Shown here: piece after piece, positions 13,535 through 20,929 of the stretch
Numbering within the stretch: the first letter of the stretch is position 1
Layout: each line of letters begins with the position of its first letter
IMG/VR virus record: IMGVR_UViG_3300037628_001000
Coordinates: 1-49,137 of that record
Source of the DNA: a virus
Length of the DNA stretch: 49,137 nucleotides
Strand: one strand, 5' to 3'
Notes under the pieces: generated by a model
What the model saw: the letters and a program-made list of their open reading frames with translations, nothing else
Told to the model about the DNA's origin: nothing
Databases searched by the model: none
Made by a program: the position numbers and the translations under genes

Positions 13535-13897
13535 ATGTTTTTAAATCCGAATAGCTGGGGGGCGCTGTCGCACCTTTCATCCAAAGATATGGCGGTGCTG
13601 GCGGCACAACCGGCCGGGGTGTTTGGCTCCTATGCACGGCGGTTCGATCCTGAATGGAATTTGGAAAAAGACCACCCGTATCTGTTTGACAAGATTCAGG
13701 CTGATCGACTGGACGCGACGGAAAACTTGGACTGGTTTTGGGATATGGGCTGCGACGCCGACAGACGCATCCTTAAATCTTTGCGCGAACGGTTAAGCGA
13801 GTTGGGGGAAGTCCGGAATACCCTTGAACGCACCGCCCGCGATCTTGCCGAACAATTCGGCGATTTCACCAGACCCTTTGGGAGCAATGCCGCATGA
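13535..13897 (+). CDS. Hypothetical protein (120 aa)
   Basis: Unrecognised soluble protein between ssb and the clamp gene, with a long C-terminal helix likely to be a coiled coil (RRILKSLRERLSELGEVRNT and onward). AGGGGGTAG precedes its ATG. Its stop overlaps the clamp start by 4 nt, so it is probably co-translated with the replication proteins and may be an accessory subunit; that is inference from position. Confidence 0.6.
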   Translation: MFLNPNSWGALSHLSSKDMAVLAAQPAGVFGSYARRFDPEWNLEKDHPYLFDKIQADRLDATENLDWFWDMGCDADRRILKSLRERLSELGEVRNTLERTARDLAEQFGDFTRPFGSNAA

Positions 13898-15057
13898 AAG
13901 TAACCTTGGAAGCATCGGCGCTGGCCGCCATCATGACCCGCGCCGCTGGCGTGGTTCCGACGCGGACGAATATCGATATATTGCGCCACGTCCGGCTGGA
14001 AGCCAGCGAGGGTGGCACGCTGACCATTACCGCCACCAATATGGACAGCATTCTTAACCACTCAATCGATGCCGTGGTCGATGATCCGGCCGATATCTGT
14101 CTGCCGGCGGTGCAGCTGCGCGACATCGCCGCCCATGCACCGGATGGTGCGCAGGTTGAAATTACCCTGGAAGACAGCGTCGCGCGCGTTCGTGTCGGGC
14201 GATCGCGTTTCAAATTGCCGACCCGATCCGCTGATGAATTCACCCTGTTCAAACCACCGGCATGGGACGCGCATTTCAGCATGCCCGCCGCTGAATTAAC
14301 CCGCATGTTCACCGTTGTCCGGCACGCCATGTCCGATCAGGAAACGCGATATTATTTGTGCGGGATCTATCTGGCGGTGAAAGACGGCGACATCCTGACT
14401 GCCGCGACCACCGGTCATGTTCTTTCCGAATGTTGCCGCACGGCGCCCGAGGGCTGCGAAGGCGATGTCATGGAAAAAGGGATTATCATCCCCCGCGCTG
14501 CCGTCGCCCACATTTTGTCACTGATCGATGAAACCGACCGGCCACTTGATTTTCATGTCAGTAGCGAAGTTCTGGCGGTTGATATCGGGCGCACTGGATA
14601 TATGACCCGCCTGATCGACGGTGAATTTCCGGATCATCGGCGAATTATTCCGGAATCATCAGACAAGATGATCACGGTCGGGCGCGCCGCGTTACGCGAC
14701 GCTATATCGCGGGCGTCGGTGGCATTTTTATCGATTGCAAAAACCGCACTTCGGGATGTCCTGCTGGAAGCCACCGAGGGTGGTTCGCTGACCGTCACGG
14801 CCGGGGTTGGCGATAATGAAGCGGTTGATGAAATCGACGCGGATATTTCCGACGATGCCAAAGACCTTCGCTTGGGGGCGCAGGCTCATTACCTTGACGC
14901 CGCGCTGGCCGCCATCGAATCCGACCGGGTCATGCTTAGTGTCCAGGATGCCGGCGCACCAATTTTGATTGAAGGCGATGCGGATGCCTGCCACGTGGTG
15001 ATGCCGATCAGGATTCCAGCCAAACAGTCCAAGCCTGTTGAAGAGGCGGCAGCGTGA
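13894..15057 (+). CDS. dnaN: DnaN-like sliding clamp (DNA polymerase III beta homologue)
   Basis: A 387-aa protein covering the full three-domain beta clamp. Recognisable elements include LRHVRLEASEGGTLTITATN in domain 1, DEFTLF ending that domain, ETRYYLCGIYLAVKDGDILT in domain 2, the GEFPDHRRIIP loop, and the C-terminal HVVMPIR segment that forms part of the peptide-binding cleft. It would encircle DNA and tether a polymerase. No polymerase gene is present in the window, so it presumably works with the host polymerase or methyltransferases/helicase. A clamp of bacterial type in a phage is uncommon. Coupled upstream by ATGA. Confidence 0.92.
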   Translation: MKVTLEASALAAIMTRAAGVVPTRTNIDILRHVRLEASEGGTLTITATNMDSILNHSIDAVVDDPADICLPAVQLRDIAAHAPDGAQVEITLEDSVARVRVGRSRFKLPTRSADEFTLFKPPAWDAHFSMPAAELTRMFTVVRHAMSDQETRYYLCGIYLAVKDGDILTAATTGHVLSECCRTAPEGCEGDVMEKGIIIPRAAVAHILSLIDETDRPLDFHVSSEVLAVDIGRTGYMTRLIDGEFPDHRRIIPESSDKMITVGRAALRDAISRASVAFLSIAKTALRDVLLEATEGGSLTVTAGVGDNEAVDEIDADISDDAKDLRLGAQAHYLDAALAAIESDRVMLSVQDAGAPILIEGDADACHVVMPIRIPAKQSKPVEEAAA

Positions 15058-15338
15058 TGAGGACAACGGAGCACACCGCGCGAAAAGAACATCATTGTTA
15101 TTACTGCGAACGGGCGATCCTGCCCGGCACCCGGTACAAATATAATTTTTCGGTGTTCGAGGGGGAAGCATGTGTCACCAAAGGGCACCTGGAATGCTGG
15201 GTTCTGGCGCTGACATTTAAAGATTGGTACGAAGGGATTCCGCATTTCCCTGCGTGGGACGAAGAGGACACCGACCCGGAAATCTGGGAAAAAATCCAGC
15301 AGATTTTAAAAGTCCCTGCGGCGGAAAGCGCGGCGTAA
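15057..15338 (+). CDS. Small zinc-binding protein (93 aa)
   Basis: The N-terminal EHHCYYCERAILPGTRYKY motif provides a Cys-x2-Cys pair, and GHLECWVLAL further on supplies His/Cys ligands, consistent with one treble-clef or similar zinc finger. Such proteins recur in alphaproteobacterial phages near replication genes. The ATG at 15057 shares one base with the clamp stop; a GTG one codon upstream is possible. Function unknown. Confidence 0.65.
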   Translation: MRTTEHTARKEHHCYYCERAILPGTRYKYNFSVFEGEACVTKGHLECWVLALTFKDWYEGIPHFPAWDEEDTDPEIWEKIQQILKVPAAESAA

Positions 15339-15342
15339 CGCC

Positions 15343-16128
15343 ATGCTCCCCCTCATTGAACAGATCGGCGACGCCACGCTGTACCTTGGCGATTGTCTTG
15401 AAATCCTGCCGACATTGGGGCCGGTGGACGCTGTTATCAGTGATCCGCCGTATGAGCGGCATATGCACGACGCCAAGGCCAAACGGCGCACCATTCGCAC
15501 CGACGGGCAGAAAGATCAGGACCCGATTGATTTTGCGTCGATCGAGGATATCCGCCAGCAATTCTGTCACCTGGCGAAAGATATTTGCGGTGGCTGGTTT
15601 CTGGCCTTCTGTACGCCGGAAGGGGTGGCACCTTGGCGTGACGCGATCGCGGCCGCTGGTATGCGCTACAAGCGCGCCTGTGTCTGGGTAAAGCCGGACA
15701 GTGCGCCCCAATTCAACGGGCAGGGACCGGCGATGGGCGCGGAAAACTTCGTCGCGGCCTGGGCCGGAAAAGGTCATTCGCGCTGGAACGGCGGCGGTCG
15801 TCGGGGCGTGTTCACCCATAATTCCAAACAGCCGACGCGCACCGGGCTGCACCCGACCGAAAAACCGGTGCCACTGATGTCTGAACTGGTCAGTCTGTTC
15901 ACCGACCCGCTTGATGTCGTGATTGATCCTTTTATGGGGGTCGGCACCACGGGCATTGCCTGCGCCCAAACGGTCCGGAAATTCATCGGCATCGAAATCA
16001 GTGAAAAATATTTCGATATCGCCTGCCGGCGTCTGGAACAGGAATACAGCCAGACGAAGATGGATCTGGCACCCGCCACCGAACAGGGAAAGCAAACCAC
16101 GATGGGGTTGGAAAATGCCACGAGTTGA
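15343..16128 (+). CDS. Site-specific DNA methyltransferase, beta class (1)
   Basis: A 261-aa amino-methyltransferase. The catalytic motif IV DPPY at residues 34-37 comes before the AdoMet-binding motif I (DPFMGVGTTG near 193-202), which is the beta-class order. Motif X is HPTEKPV. DPPY is typical of adenine-N6 enzymes, though cytosine-N4 cannot be excluded. The 3' 135 bp are 95 per cent identical to the end of the next methyltransferase gene. It would modify phage DNA against host restriction or for regulation. It overlaps the next gene by 14 nt. Confidence 0.92.
   Translation: MLPLIEQIGDATLYLGDCLEILPTLGPVDAVISDPPYERHMHDAKAKRRTIRTDGQKDQDPIDFASIEDIRQQFCHLAKDICGGWFLAFCTPEGVAPWRDAIAAAGMRYKRACVWVKPDSAPQFNGQGPAMGAENFVAAWAGKGHSRWNGGGRRGVFTHNSKQPTRTGLHPTEKPVPLMSELVSLFTDPLDVVIDPFMGVGTTGIACAQTVRKFIGIEISEKYFDIACRRLEQEYSQTKMDLAPATEQGKQTTMGLENATS
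15979..16113. repeat. Methyltransferase 3' repeat, copy A
   Basis: A 135-bp segment encoding the last ~45 residues of the first beta-class methyltransferase, from KFIGIEIS to TTMGLE. It differs from copy B (16670-16804) at about 7 positions. The rest of the two genes is far more diverged. Confidence 0.9.
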
Positions 16129-16807
16129 ACAGATAGGCGCCGCCACCCTGTATCTGGGCGATTGCCTGGAGATACTCCCGACGCTGGGTAGGGTCGATGC
16201 GGTGGTGACTGATCCTCCTTATGGGATTGGTGAAACAAATGCCCGTAATCTCTCGCGGGCGCGCGGCGCATACGCGAGAGATTACGGGCATTTCGACTGG
16301 GACCAAAGCCCCTGCAGTCAAGAACAAATAGCCTTGATGATAGCCGTTAGTGATTGGCAAATTATATTCGGCGGCAATTTCTTCGTACTCCCCCCCGCTA
16401 CATGTTGGCTGGTTTGGGACAAGATGAACTCCGGTGATTTCGCTGATTGCGAACTTGCGTGGACGAACTTGAAAAAGGCGATCCGCCGCATTCAATACCG
16501 GTGGAACGGAATGATTCGACAGAACAACGAGCCGCGCGGCGACCACCCAACGCAGAAACCTGTCGGTGTTATGGAGTGGTGTCTAACTCATATTCCAGAC
16601 GCCCAGACTATCCTAGATCCCTTCATGGGTAGCGGAACAACCGGCGTTGCCTGCGACAAGATGGACCGCAAATTCATCGGCATCGAAATCAACGAAAAAT
16701 ATTTCGATATCGCCTGTCGGCGTCTGGAACAGGAACATAGCCAGACAAAGATGGATCTGGCACCCGCCACCGAACAGGGAAAACAAACCACGATGGGGTT
16801 GGAATGA
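16115..16807 (+). CDS. Site-specific DNA methyltransferase, beta class (2)
   Basis: A 230-aa paralogue of the preceding gene. The start at 16115 (MPRVEQIGAATLYLGDC) matches the start of its neighbour. DPPY lies at 33-36, followed by IGETNARNLSRARGAY and DYGHFDWD; the AdoMet motif DPFMGSGTTG comes late in the protein, again the beta-class order. HPTQKPV is motif X. The middle differs strongly from the first paralogue, so its target sequence is probably different. The coding region contains a perfect 21-bp inverted repeat at 16237-16293. It overlaps the helicase gene by 4 nt (ATGA). Confidence 0.92.
   Translation: MPRVEQIGAATLYLGDCLEILPTLGRVDAVVTDPPYGIGETNARNLSRARGAYARDYGHFDWDQSPCSQEQIALMIAVSDWQIIFGGNFFVLPPATCWLVWDKMNSGDFADCELAWTNLKKAIRRIQYRWNGMIRQNNEPRGDHPTQKPVGVMEWCLTHIPDAQTILDPFMGSGTTGVACDKMDRKFIGIEINEKYFDIACRRLEQEHSQTKMDLAPATEQGKQTTMGLE
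16237..16293. repeat. Perfect 21-bp inverted repeat inside methyltransferase gene
   Basis: Left arm 16237-16257, 15-nt loop, right arm 16273-16293, no mismatch. Both arms contain GCCCGTAATCTCTCGCG or its complement. It encodes the ETNARNLSRARGAYARDYGHF stretch just after DPPYGIG. It is not followed by a T run, so it is not a normal terminator. Confidence 0.9.
16670..16804. repeat. Methyltransferase 3' repeat, copy B
   Basis: Second copy of the 135-bp segment, forming the end of the second methyltransferase gene. Same reading frame and orientation as copy A, about 690 bp downstream of it. Confidence 0.9.
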
Positions 16808-18579
16808 CCGACGGTGCCGACACGGACGGGTACGAGCCGATCAACCGCGCGCCCGCGCACAAGGTTCCGGCGGCGCCGCCTTCGGATTCCACGGTCGGAC
16901 CGCCACCGATTACGCCACTCGGGATGAAGGGCAACGTTTTTTTCTATCTGACACCGTCCGGCGGATTGCGCGAAATGCAGGACGCCCGCCACACCATCAA
17001 CGGGCTTGGCGGATTATTTGAGGGCGATACCCACTGGATGCAGACGCGCTTTCCGGCGGATAAATCGCCGTATTTTGATCAGCATTCGGTGGCGTTCGAT
17101 CTGATACGCCGCGCCGCCGCCTGCGGATATTTCGATGTCAGCAAGGTTCGGGCCGCTGGTGCGTGGCGTTTGGAAGATCGGCAGATGATCATCCATTCCG
17201 GCGACGAATTGCTGTTGCCGATCGATGCCGCGCCGGATGGGGTGGAAGTCCGCAATGCGGAAATCATGCCGGGATATGGCTGGATCGATGCCGGGGTGAC
17301 GGTCGAAAACAAGGTGTATCCGTCCAGCGCGGCCTTGCCTAAACCCAGCAAACCGGCATCGGCGGGGGATATGGCCGGGTTGATGGATTTTCTGAATAGC
17401 TGGAACTGGGAAGCACCAATCGAAGCCCCGCGCCTGTTGCTGGGCTGGCTGGGCTGCGCGCAAGTGGCCGGCGCGCTGCCTTGGCGCCCGCATGTCTGGA
17501 TTGTCGGGCAGGGTGGCGGCGGTAAATCATCACTGGAAGAGCTGGTCGGAAACCTGCTGGGCAGTCATGCCGTCAAGGCGTCTACACCTACCGAATTCGC
17601 AATCCGCGAAATGCTGTCGGGCGCCGCCGTGCCGGTGCTGCTGGATGAGGTCGAGGGTGAACCGGAAGACCGTCTCACAATGAGGAAACTGGTCGGGCTC
17701 GCCAAGGTCGCGTCGAGCGATTCACAATCGGCGATTGCCCGCGGCACACCCGGCGGCGGTGGCGTCAAGCAATGGCCTATTCGGTCGGCATTCTGGTTTT
17801 CATCCATTCTGCATGTTGATTTGCGGATAGAGGACCGCCAGCGCATCACGGTGCTGGAACTGGCGGGTACTCCCACAGGCGACAGCGCGTCGTTTGAAGC
17901 CAACATGAAGAAATTCAGCGATATGGGACCGGCGTTGCTGGGCCGCATTTTGCAAGGGTGGGGGCGGTTCGCCGCGACCTTTGATACCTATCGCCGGGCG
18001 TTGACCGCATCGGGCAACACCAAGCGTCAGGCGGATCAGCTGGGCGCGTTGCTGGCGATGGCGGATATCCTGATGACCGATGACGATCCGGACCCGGTAG
18101 GGGTCAGGGAATTGGTGGATACGTTCGATGTCGGGGAATTTACCGGCCACGACGAAGACCAGGATTGGCATGAATGCCTTATCCGCCTGTTGACATGGCC
18201 GGTCACGGTCAACCCCAGCGGTGAAGGGACGTACCGCGCGCCGCTGTGGGAAATACTGAACGCACTGAAGGAATTGCCGCAGCATTATTACATCCGCGCT
18301 ATCCGCCTGATCGGCGTCACGGTCAAGCAGATGCGCCCACCGTCCGGCGGTGAGGAATTATGCCTGTTTATTCCGAACAAACATGCCGGGCTGGAATCGG
18401 TCTATGAGGGCAAGCGCTGGTCGAACGGGGTCTGGGCGCAATCGTTGAAACGCTACCCAGGGTCGTTCGCTTCAGCCTCGCCTGTGACCGTGGGGGGAAG
18501 GGGGAATACATCGCGCGGGCGGTGGATACCCCTGTCGGTACTGCCGGATCTTGATCCCGGCGGCGATGATCCGGGCTAG
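16804..18579 (+). CDS. Phage replicative ATPase (primase/helicase type)
   Basis: A 591-aa protein combining an N-terminal domain of unknown fold (about 40-180) with a RecA/SF3-like ATPase. The Walker A motif is VGQGGGGKSS (K241) and Walker B is VLLDEVEGE (D281, E282), followed by an arginine-rich sensor-like segment (RIEDRQRITVLEL). Similar 'DNA primase/helicase' or VirE-type proteins open the replication fork of temperate phages. It closes the replication operon and is followed immediately by an AT-rich repeat array that could be its origin. No complete primase catalytic site is visible, so it may depend on host DnaG. Confidence 0.82.
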   Translation: MTDGADTDGYEPINRAPAHKVPAAPPSDSTVGPPPITPLGMKGNVFFYLTPSGGLREMQDARHTINGLGGLFEGDTHWMQTRFPADKSPYFDQHSVAFDLIRRAAACGYFDVSKVRAAGAWRLEDRQMIIHSGDELLLPIDAAPDGVEVRNAEIMPGYGWIDAGVTVENKVYPSSAALPKPSKPASAGDMAGLMDFLNSWNWEAPIEAPRLLLGWLGCAQVAGALPWRPHVWIVGQGGGGKSSLEELVGNLLGSHAVKASTPTEFAIREMLSGAAVPVLLDEVEGEPEDRLTMRKLVGLAKVASSDSQSAIARGTPGGGGVKQWPIRSAFWFSSILHVDLRIEDRQRITVLELAGTPTGDSASFEANMKKFSDMGPALLGRILQGWGRFAATFDTYRRALTASGNTKRQADQLGALLAMADILMTDDDPDPVGVRELVDTFDVGEFTGHDEDQDWHECLIRLLTWPVTVNPSGEGTYRAPLWEILNALKELPQHYYIRAIRLIGVTVKQMRPPSGGEELCLFIPNKHAGLESVYEGKRWSNGVWAQSLKRYPGSFASASPVTVGGRGNTSRGRWIPLSVLPDLDPGGDDPG

Positions 18580-18837
18580 GTCCAACAGGTATTACATAAT
18601 ATTTGATCAACCGTTATACCAAGAAGTTCAAGTAAATATCTGAAAACTAACAATAAACGAACAATGTCCAACATGTATTACATGTATAACGGGGTAAGTG
18701 TGGTCTATTACGCGCGCGCATATAGAACAATAAATAATATGTTATACTAGTTATACTTGTTTGACTTAGAGAAAACAGAAACGAATTCAAGGGATTAGCG
18801 GAAATTTATGTCAAACATTAGGTCCAACAGGTATAAC
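18580..18837. repeat. AT-rich repeat array (candidate origin or late-control site)
   Basis: Three copies of GTCCAACA(G/T)GTAT(T/A)AC lie at 18580-18595, 18666-18681 and 18822-18837. The heptamer GTATAAC or its complement GTTATAC occurs at 18613, 18684, 18741, 18750 and 18831. The 228-nt gap contains long A/T runs unlike its neighbours. The third long repeat is inside the start of the next gene. Iteron-like arrays bind replication initiators or activators; which applies here is unknown. Confidence 0.7.
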
Positions 18838-19464
18838 GCCCGCCGCAAAGTCCGCTCTGATCTGGTGGATATGGATATCGAGGAAGCGCTGGTCTGGGCT
18901 TACAACCGCCAGAAGGTTCTGGATGCCCGTGCGGTCAGTGAGGCGGAAATCCGTGCGACCGGCGGGGTAGATTCGATCGTCCGGGTGGGACAGTTGGCGG
19001 CGCTTGGGACCTCGATTGACCGGTCGCCTGGCGCGGGATTGTTCGAATGTCACCCTGACGCCGACGCGCTTCACCAGATGGTGCAGTTGTTGCCGCTGAT
19101 GACGGCGAACATTCTGATGGATCATGCCTTGCTGCGCTGCCGTCCGGACTGGAAGCCCCGCGGGGTGCGTATGAGGGCGGTGATGGAACAGTATGGCAGT
19201 GGCTGGCGTCCCCGGACGATCACTAAAAACAAGATGGTTGTCGGGCATGATGTTCGCCCTGACCCGCATCCGAATATCGTTCGGATGTACCGCGATATAT
19301 ATCGGCTGTGGTTTGACGGTCTTACTAACCTGGTCAGCCTGTTTGATGATTATCGCCGGGAGTTCACCAGCCTGACAGTTCAGGCGCCGGCGGCACATGC
19401 AGAGCCCTGGACTGATCCGTCGGAAGTGACAAAGGCTCTGTCTGGCCCACCGCAGGCGGTTTGA
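18808..19464 (+). CDS. Hypothetical protein in the lambda Q position (218 aa)
   Basis: Unnamed family seen in alphaproteobacterial prophages after the replicative helicase: the pattern is IEEALVWAYNRQKV near residues 24-37, GGVDSIVRVGQLAALGTSID, then HPDADALHQMVQLLP and a C-terminal helical region. It lies between the replication operon and the late operon, and a strong terminator follows. That is exactly where lambda carries the antiterminator Q. I cannot see a Q signature, so an antiterminator role rests on position only. Its 5' end overlaps one of the GTCCAACA repeats. Confidence 0.6.
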   Translation: MSNIRSNRYNARRKVRSDLVDMDIEEALVWAYNRQKVLDARAVSEAEIRATGGVDSIVRVGQLAALGTSIDRSPGAGLFECHPDADALHQMVQLLPLMTANILMDHALLRCRPDWKPRGVRMRAVMEQYGSGWRPRTITKNKMVVGHDVRPDPHPNIVRMYRDIYRLWFDGLTNLVSLFDDYRREFTSLTVQAPAAHAEPWTDPSEVTKALSGPPQAV

Positions 19465-19568
19465 CGGGGTGATAAATAGGCTCATTTCTTCCCGAATCGG
19501 CTAAGTGCATTAGGTAGTTGACTTTCCGCCAGGGTATTGACACCATGTCGCAAGTTAAGATTGATGAG

Positions 19569-19598
19569 CCCGGCGGAAACCCCGCCGGGTTTTCTTTT
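19569..19598 (+). terminator. Rho-independent terminator before the late operon
   Basis: Stem CCCGGCGG (19569-19576), loop AAACC, stem CCGCCGGG (19582-19589) followed by TTTTCTTTT. It sits about 100 nt after the 218-aa gene and 30 nt before the first late gene, so late transcription must pass it or start after it. Confidence 0.85.
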
Positions 19599-19624
19599 GG
19601 GTTCGTATCTGACGGGGTGTCGGC

Positions 19625-20218
19625 ATGGTTCTTATCGTGTCGGTGGACCTGAACACCCGCAAGTTTGATCGCTGGTTATCACAGGCCCCGCGCAAGCAGG
19701 TGCCCTTCGCCATCGCGAAGTCCCTGACCATGACGGCCCAGGACGCACAGAAGGAAATCAAGCGGGAGTTGTTGCTGCGGTTCACGATCAGAAACCGCCA
19801 CGTCCCACGCGGCATCAGGATCAAGGCCGCTACAAAGCGACGCCCAATCGCTGAAGTCGGGTCAATAGACGCCTTCATGAAGTTGCAGGAAACCGGCGGG
19901 GTGAAGAAACCTCGAAGGTCCCGGCGCCTGGCGATCCCGACCAGACAGGTGCGCCGCACCAAGACAGGGCGCGTAAGGAAGGCGCAGCGCCCGCGCCAAT
20001 TGCTGAACCGCAAGAATGTTTTTGAAGCCCGGTCCCGAAAGGGGGCGGTCATCTTCCAGCGCACACGCACCGGTCTGAAGGCGCTGTACATTCTCCGCCC
20101 GAGCGCCCAGATCAAACCGCGCTTCGGTCTTCGTTCCACCGCCACCAAGGTGGCCGAGCGCCGCGGCCAGCGGAACTTCGTCCGCGCCATGGCCGTGGCG
20201 ATGCGCACCGCTCGCTGA
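19625..20218 (+). CDS. Minor tail protein Z-like (GpZ family)
   Basis: A 197-aa, very basic protein with the pattern of prophage minor tail protein Z: KQVPFAIAKSLTMTAQDAQ near 24-42, RFTIRNRHVPRGIRIKAAT near 52-70, AEVGSIDAFMKLQETGG near 76-92 and a basic RLAIPTRQVRR segment. In lambda, Z acts at tail completion and lies among the tail genes after FII. Here the homologue is placed ahead of terminase, and the tail is Mu-like. It may instead serve as a head-completion or connector protein. No Shine-Dalgarno sequence is obvious. Confidence 0.75.
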   Translation: MVLIVSVDLNTRKFDRWLSQAPRKQVPFAIAKSLTMTAQDAQKEIKRELLLRFTIRNRHVPRGIRIKAATKRRPIAEVGSIDAFMKLQETGGVKKPRRSRRLAIPTRQVRRTKTGRVRKAQRPRQLLNRKNVFEARSRKGAVIFQRTRTGLKALYILRPSAQIKPRFGLRSTATKVAERRGQRNFVRAMAVAMRTAR

Positions 20219-20258
20219 CACCTGATAACAAAACGGGTCCTTCCTGACCCCATCAAGC

Positions 20259-20282
20259 CCCGCGGGTAACGCAGACCGCGGG
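20259..20282. other. Candidate cos-type packaging site
   Basis: The inverted repeat CCCGCGG-N10-CCGCGGG lies in the 129-nt gap just upstream of the terminase small subunit, the position of lambda cos. It is followed by GC-then-T-rich sequence. A lambda-type terminase acts on a cos site with partial twofold symmetry. A weak terminator is an alternative, though the T run is 33 nt away. Confidence 0.4.
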
Positions 20283-20347
20283 AAATGTGTGCTTTCGACC
20301 AGATTCAATCGTTCGGGTTTTTATTTATTTTTTCTTGGGGCCTCCCT

Positions 20348-20929
20348 GTGACCAATGACGGAAAAACATACCTGAACAAGCGGAAACTGTCGGGCTTCCT
20401 TGATAAGTCCGAACCGACCATCGACAAGATGATCCGCAACGGGATGCCATTGGTTCAAGGTGGTGAGAAGGGTGTCGCATACATTTTTTGTGTCGAGGAT
20501 GTTGTTGCCTGGATTACCGCCGTAGAGGAAGCCGCCGCGCGGGAGGCTGAAGAGCACGACGCCCGGGTCAATCAACAGCAGATGGAACTGACGGGTGGCA
20601 CGATCGCTCCGCCGGACATCCGCAAACTGCCCGCTGCCGAGCGCATCCGCGCCCTGGACGCCGAACGCAAGGCCATTCAGCTGGCGCTGGACAAAGGCGA
20701 GTTGTTGCGGCGTGACGCCGTCATGCGGGATTACGCCGCGATTTTTTCCTTGCTGCAACAGCGCCTTCTGGGCCTGCCAAACGCTCTGGCGCGTACCTTG
20801 TCGCTGGGCCAGTCCGACCAAAAGATTGTCGCCACCGAGTGCCGGAACCTGTTGACCGAACTATCGGCCCAGATTGCCGACCCTGATTTGCGACCGGCGG
20901 CGAATGTTGCTTTGACCCATGCTGCCTGA
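20348..20929 (+). CDS. Terminase small subunit (Nu1-like)
   Basis: DNA-recognition subunit of the packaging motor. The GTG at 20348 (VTNDGKTYLNKRKLSGFLDK) is preferred, since an earlier ATG would add a hydrophobic stretch not expected in this family. The N-terminal winged helix-turn-helix (LNKRKLSGFLDKSEPTIDKM, then GVAYIFCVEDVVAWI) resembles lambda gpNu1. A central coiled region and C-terminal helices (about 130-190) contact the large subunit. It overlaps the large subunit by 11 nt. Length about 193 aa, close to the family. Confidence 0.85.
   Translation: MTNDGKTYLNKRKLSGFLDKSEPTIDKMIRNGMPLVQGGEKGVAYIFCVEDVVAWITAVEEAAAREAEEHDARVNQQQMELTGGTIAPPDIRKLPAAERIRALDAERKAIQLALDKGELLRRDAVMRDYAAIFSLLQQRLLGLPNALARTLSLGQSDQKIVATECRNLLTELSAQIADPDLRPAANVALTHAA

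Noticed and set aside
15217-16146. Long minus-strand frame (309 codons) opposite the methyltransferase
   Set aside because: Opposite a gene with complete catalytic motifs; length is explained by G/C-rich codon bias.
16237-16293. Hairpin as a transcription terminator
   Set aside because: No T run follows and it lies in the middle of an intact essential-looking coding region.
18580-18837. CRISPR-like repeats
   Set aside because: Only three long repeats with irregular spacing (86 and 156 nt) and no uniform spacers; better explained as iterons or operators.
19552-19660. Short frame from ATG 19544 through the terminator
   Set aside because: It runs through a strong terminator hairpin, lacks a ribosome binding site and overlaps the GpZ-like start.
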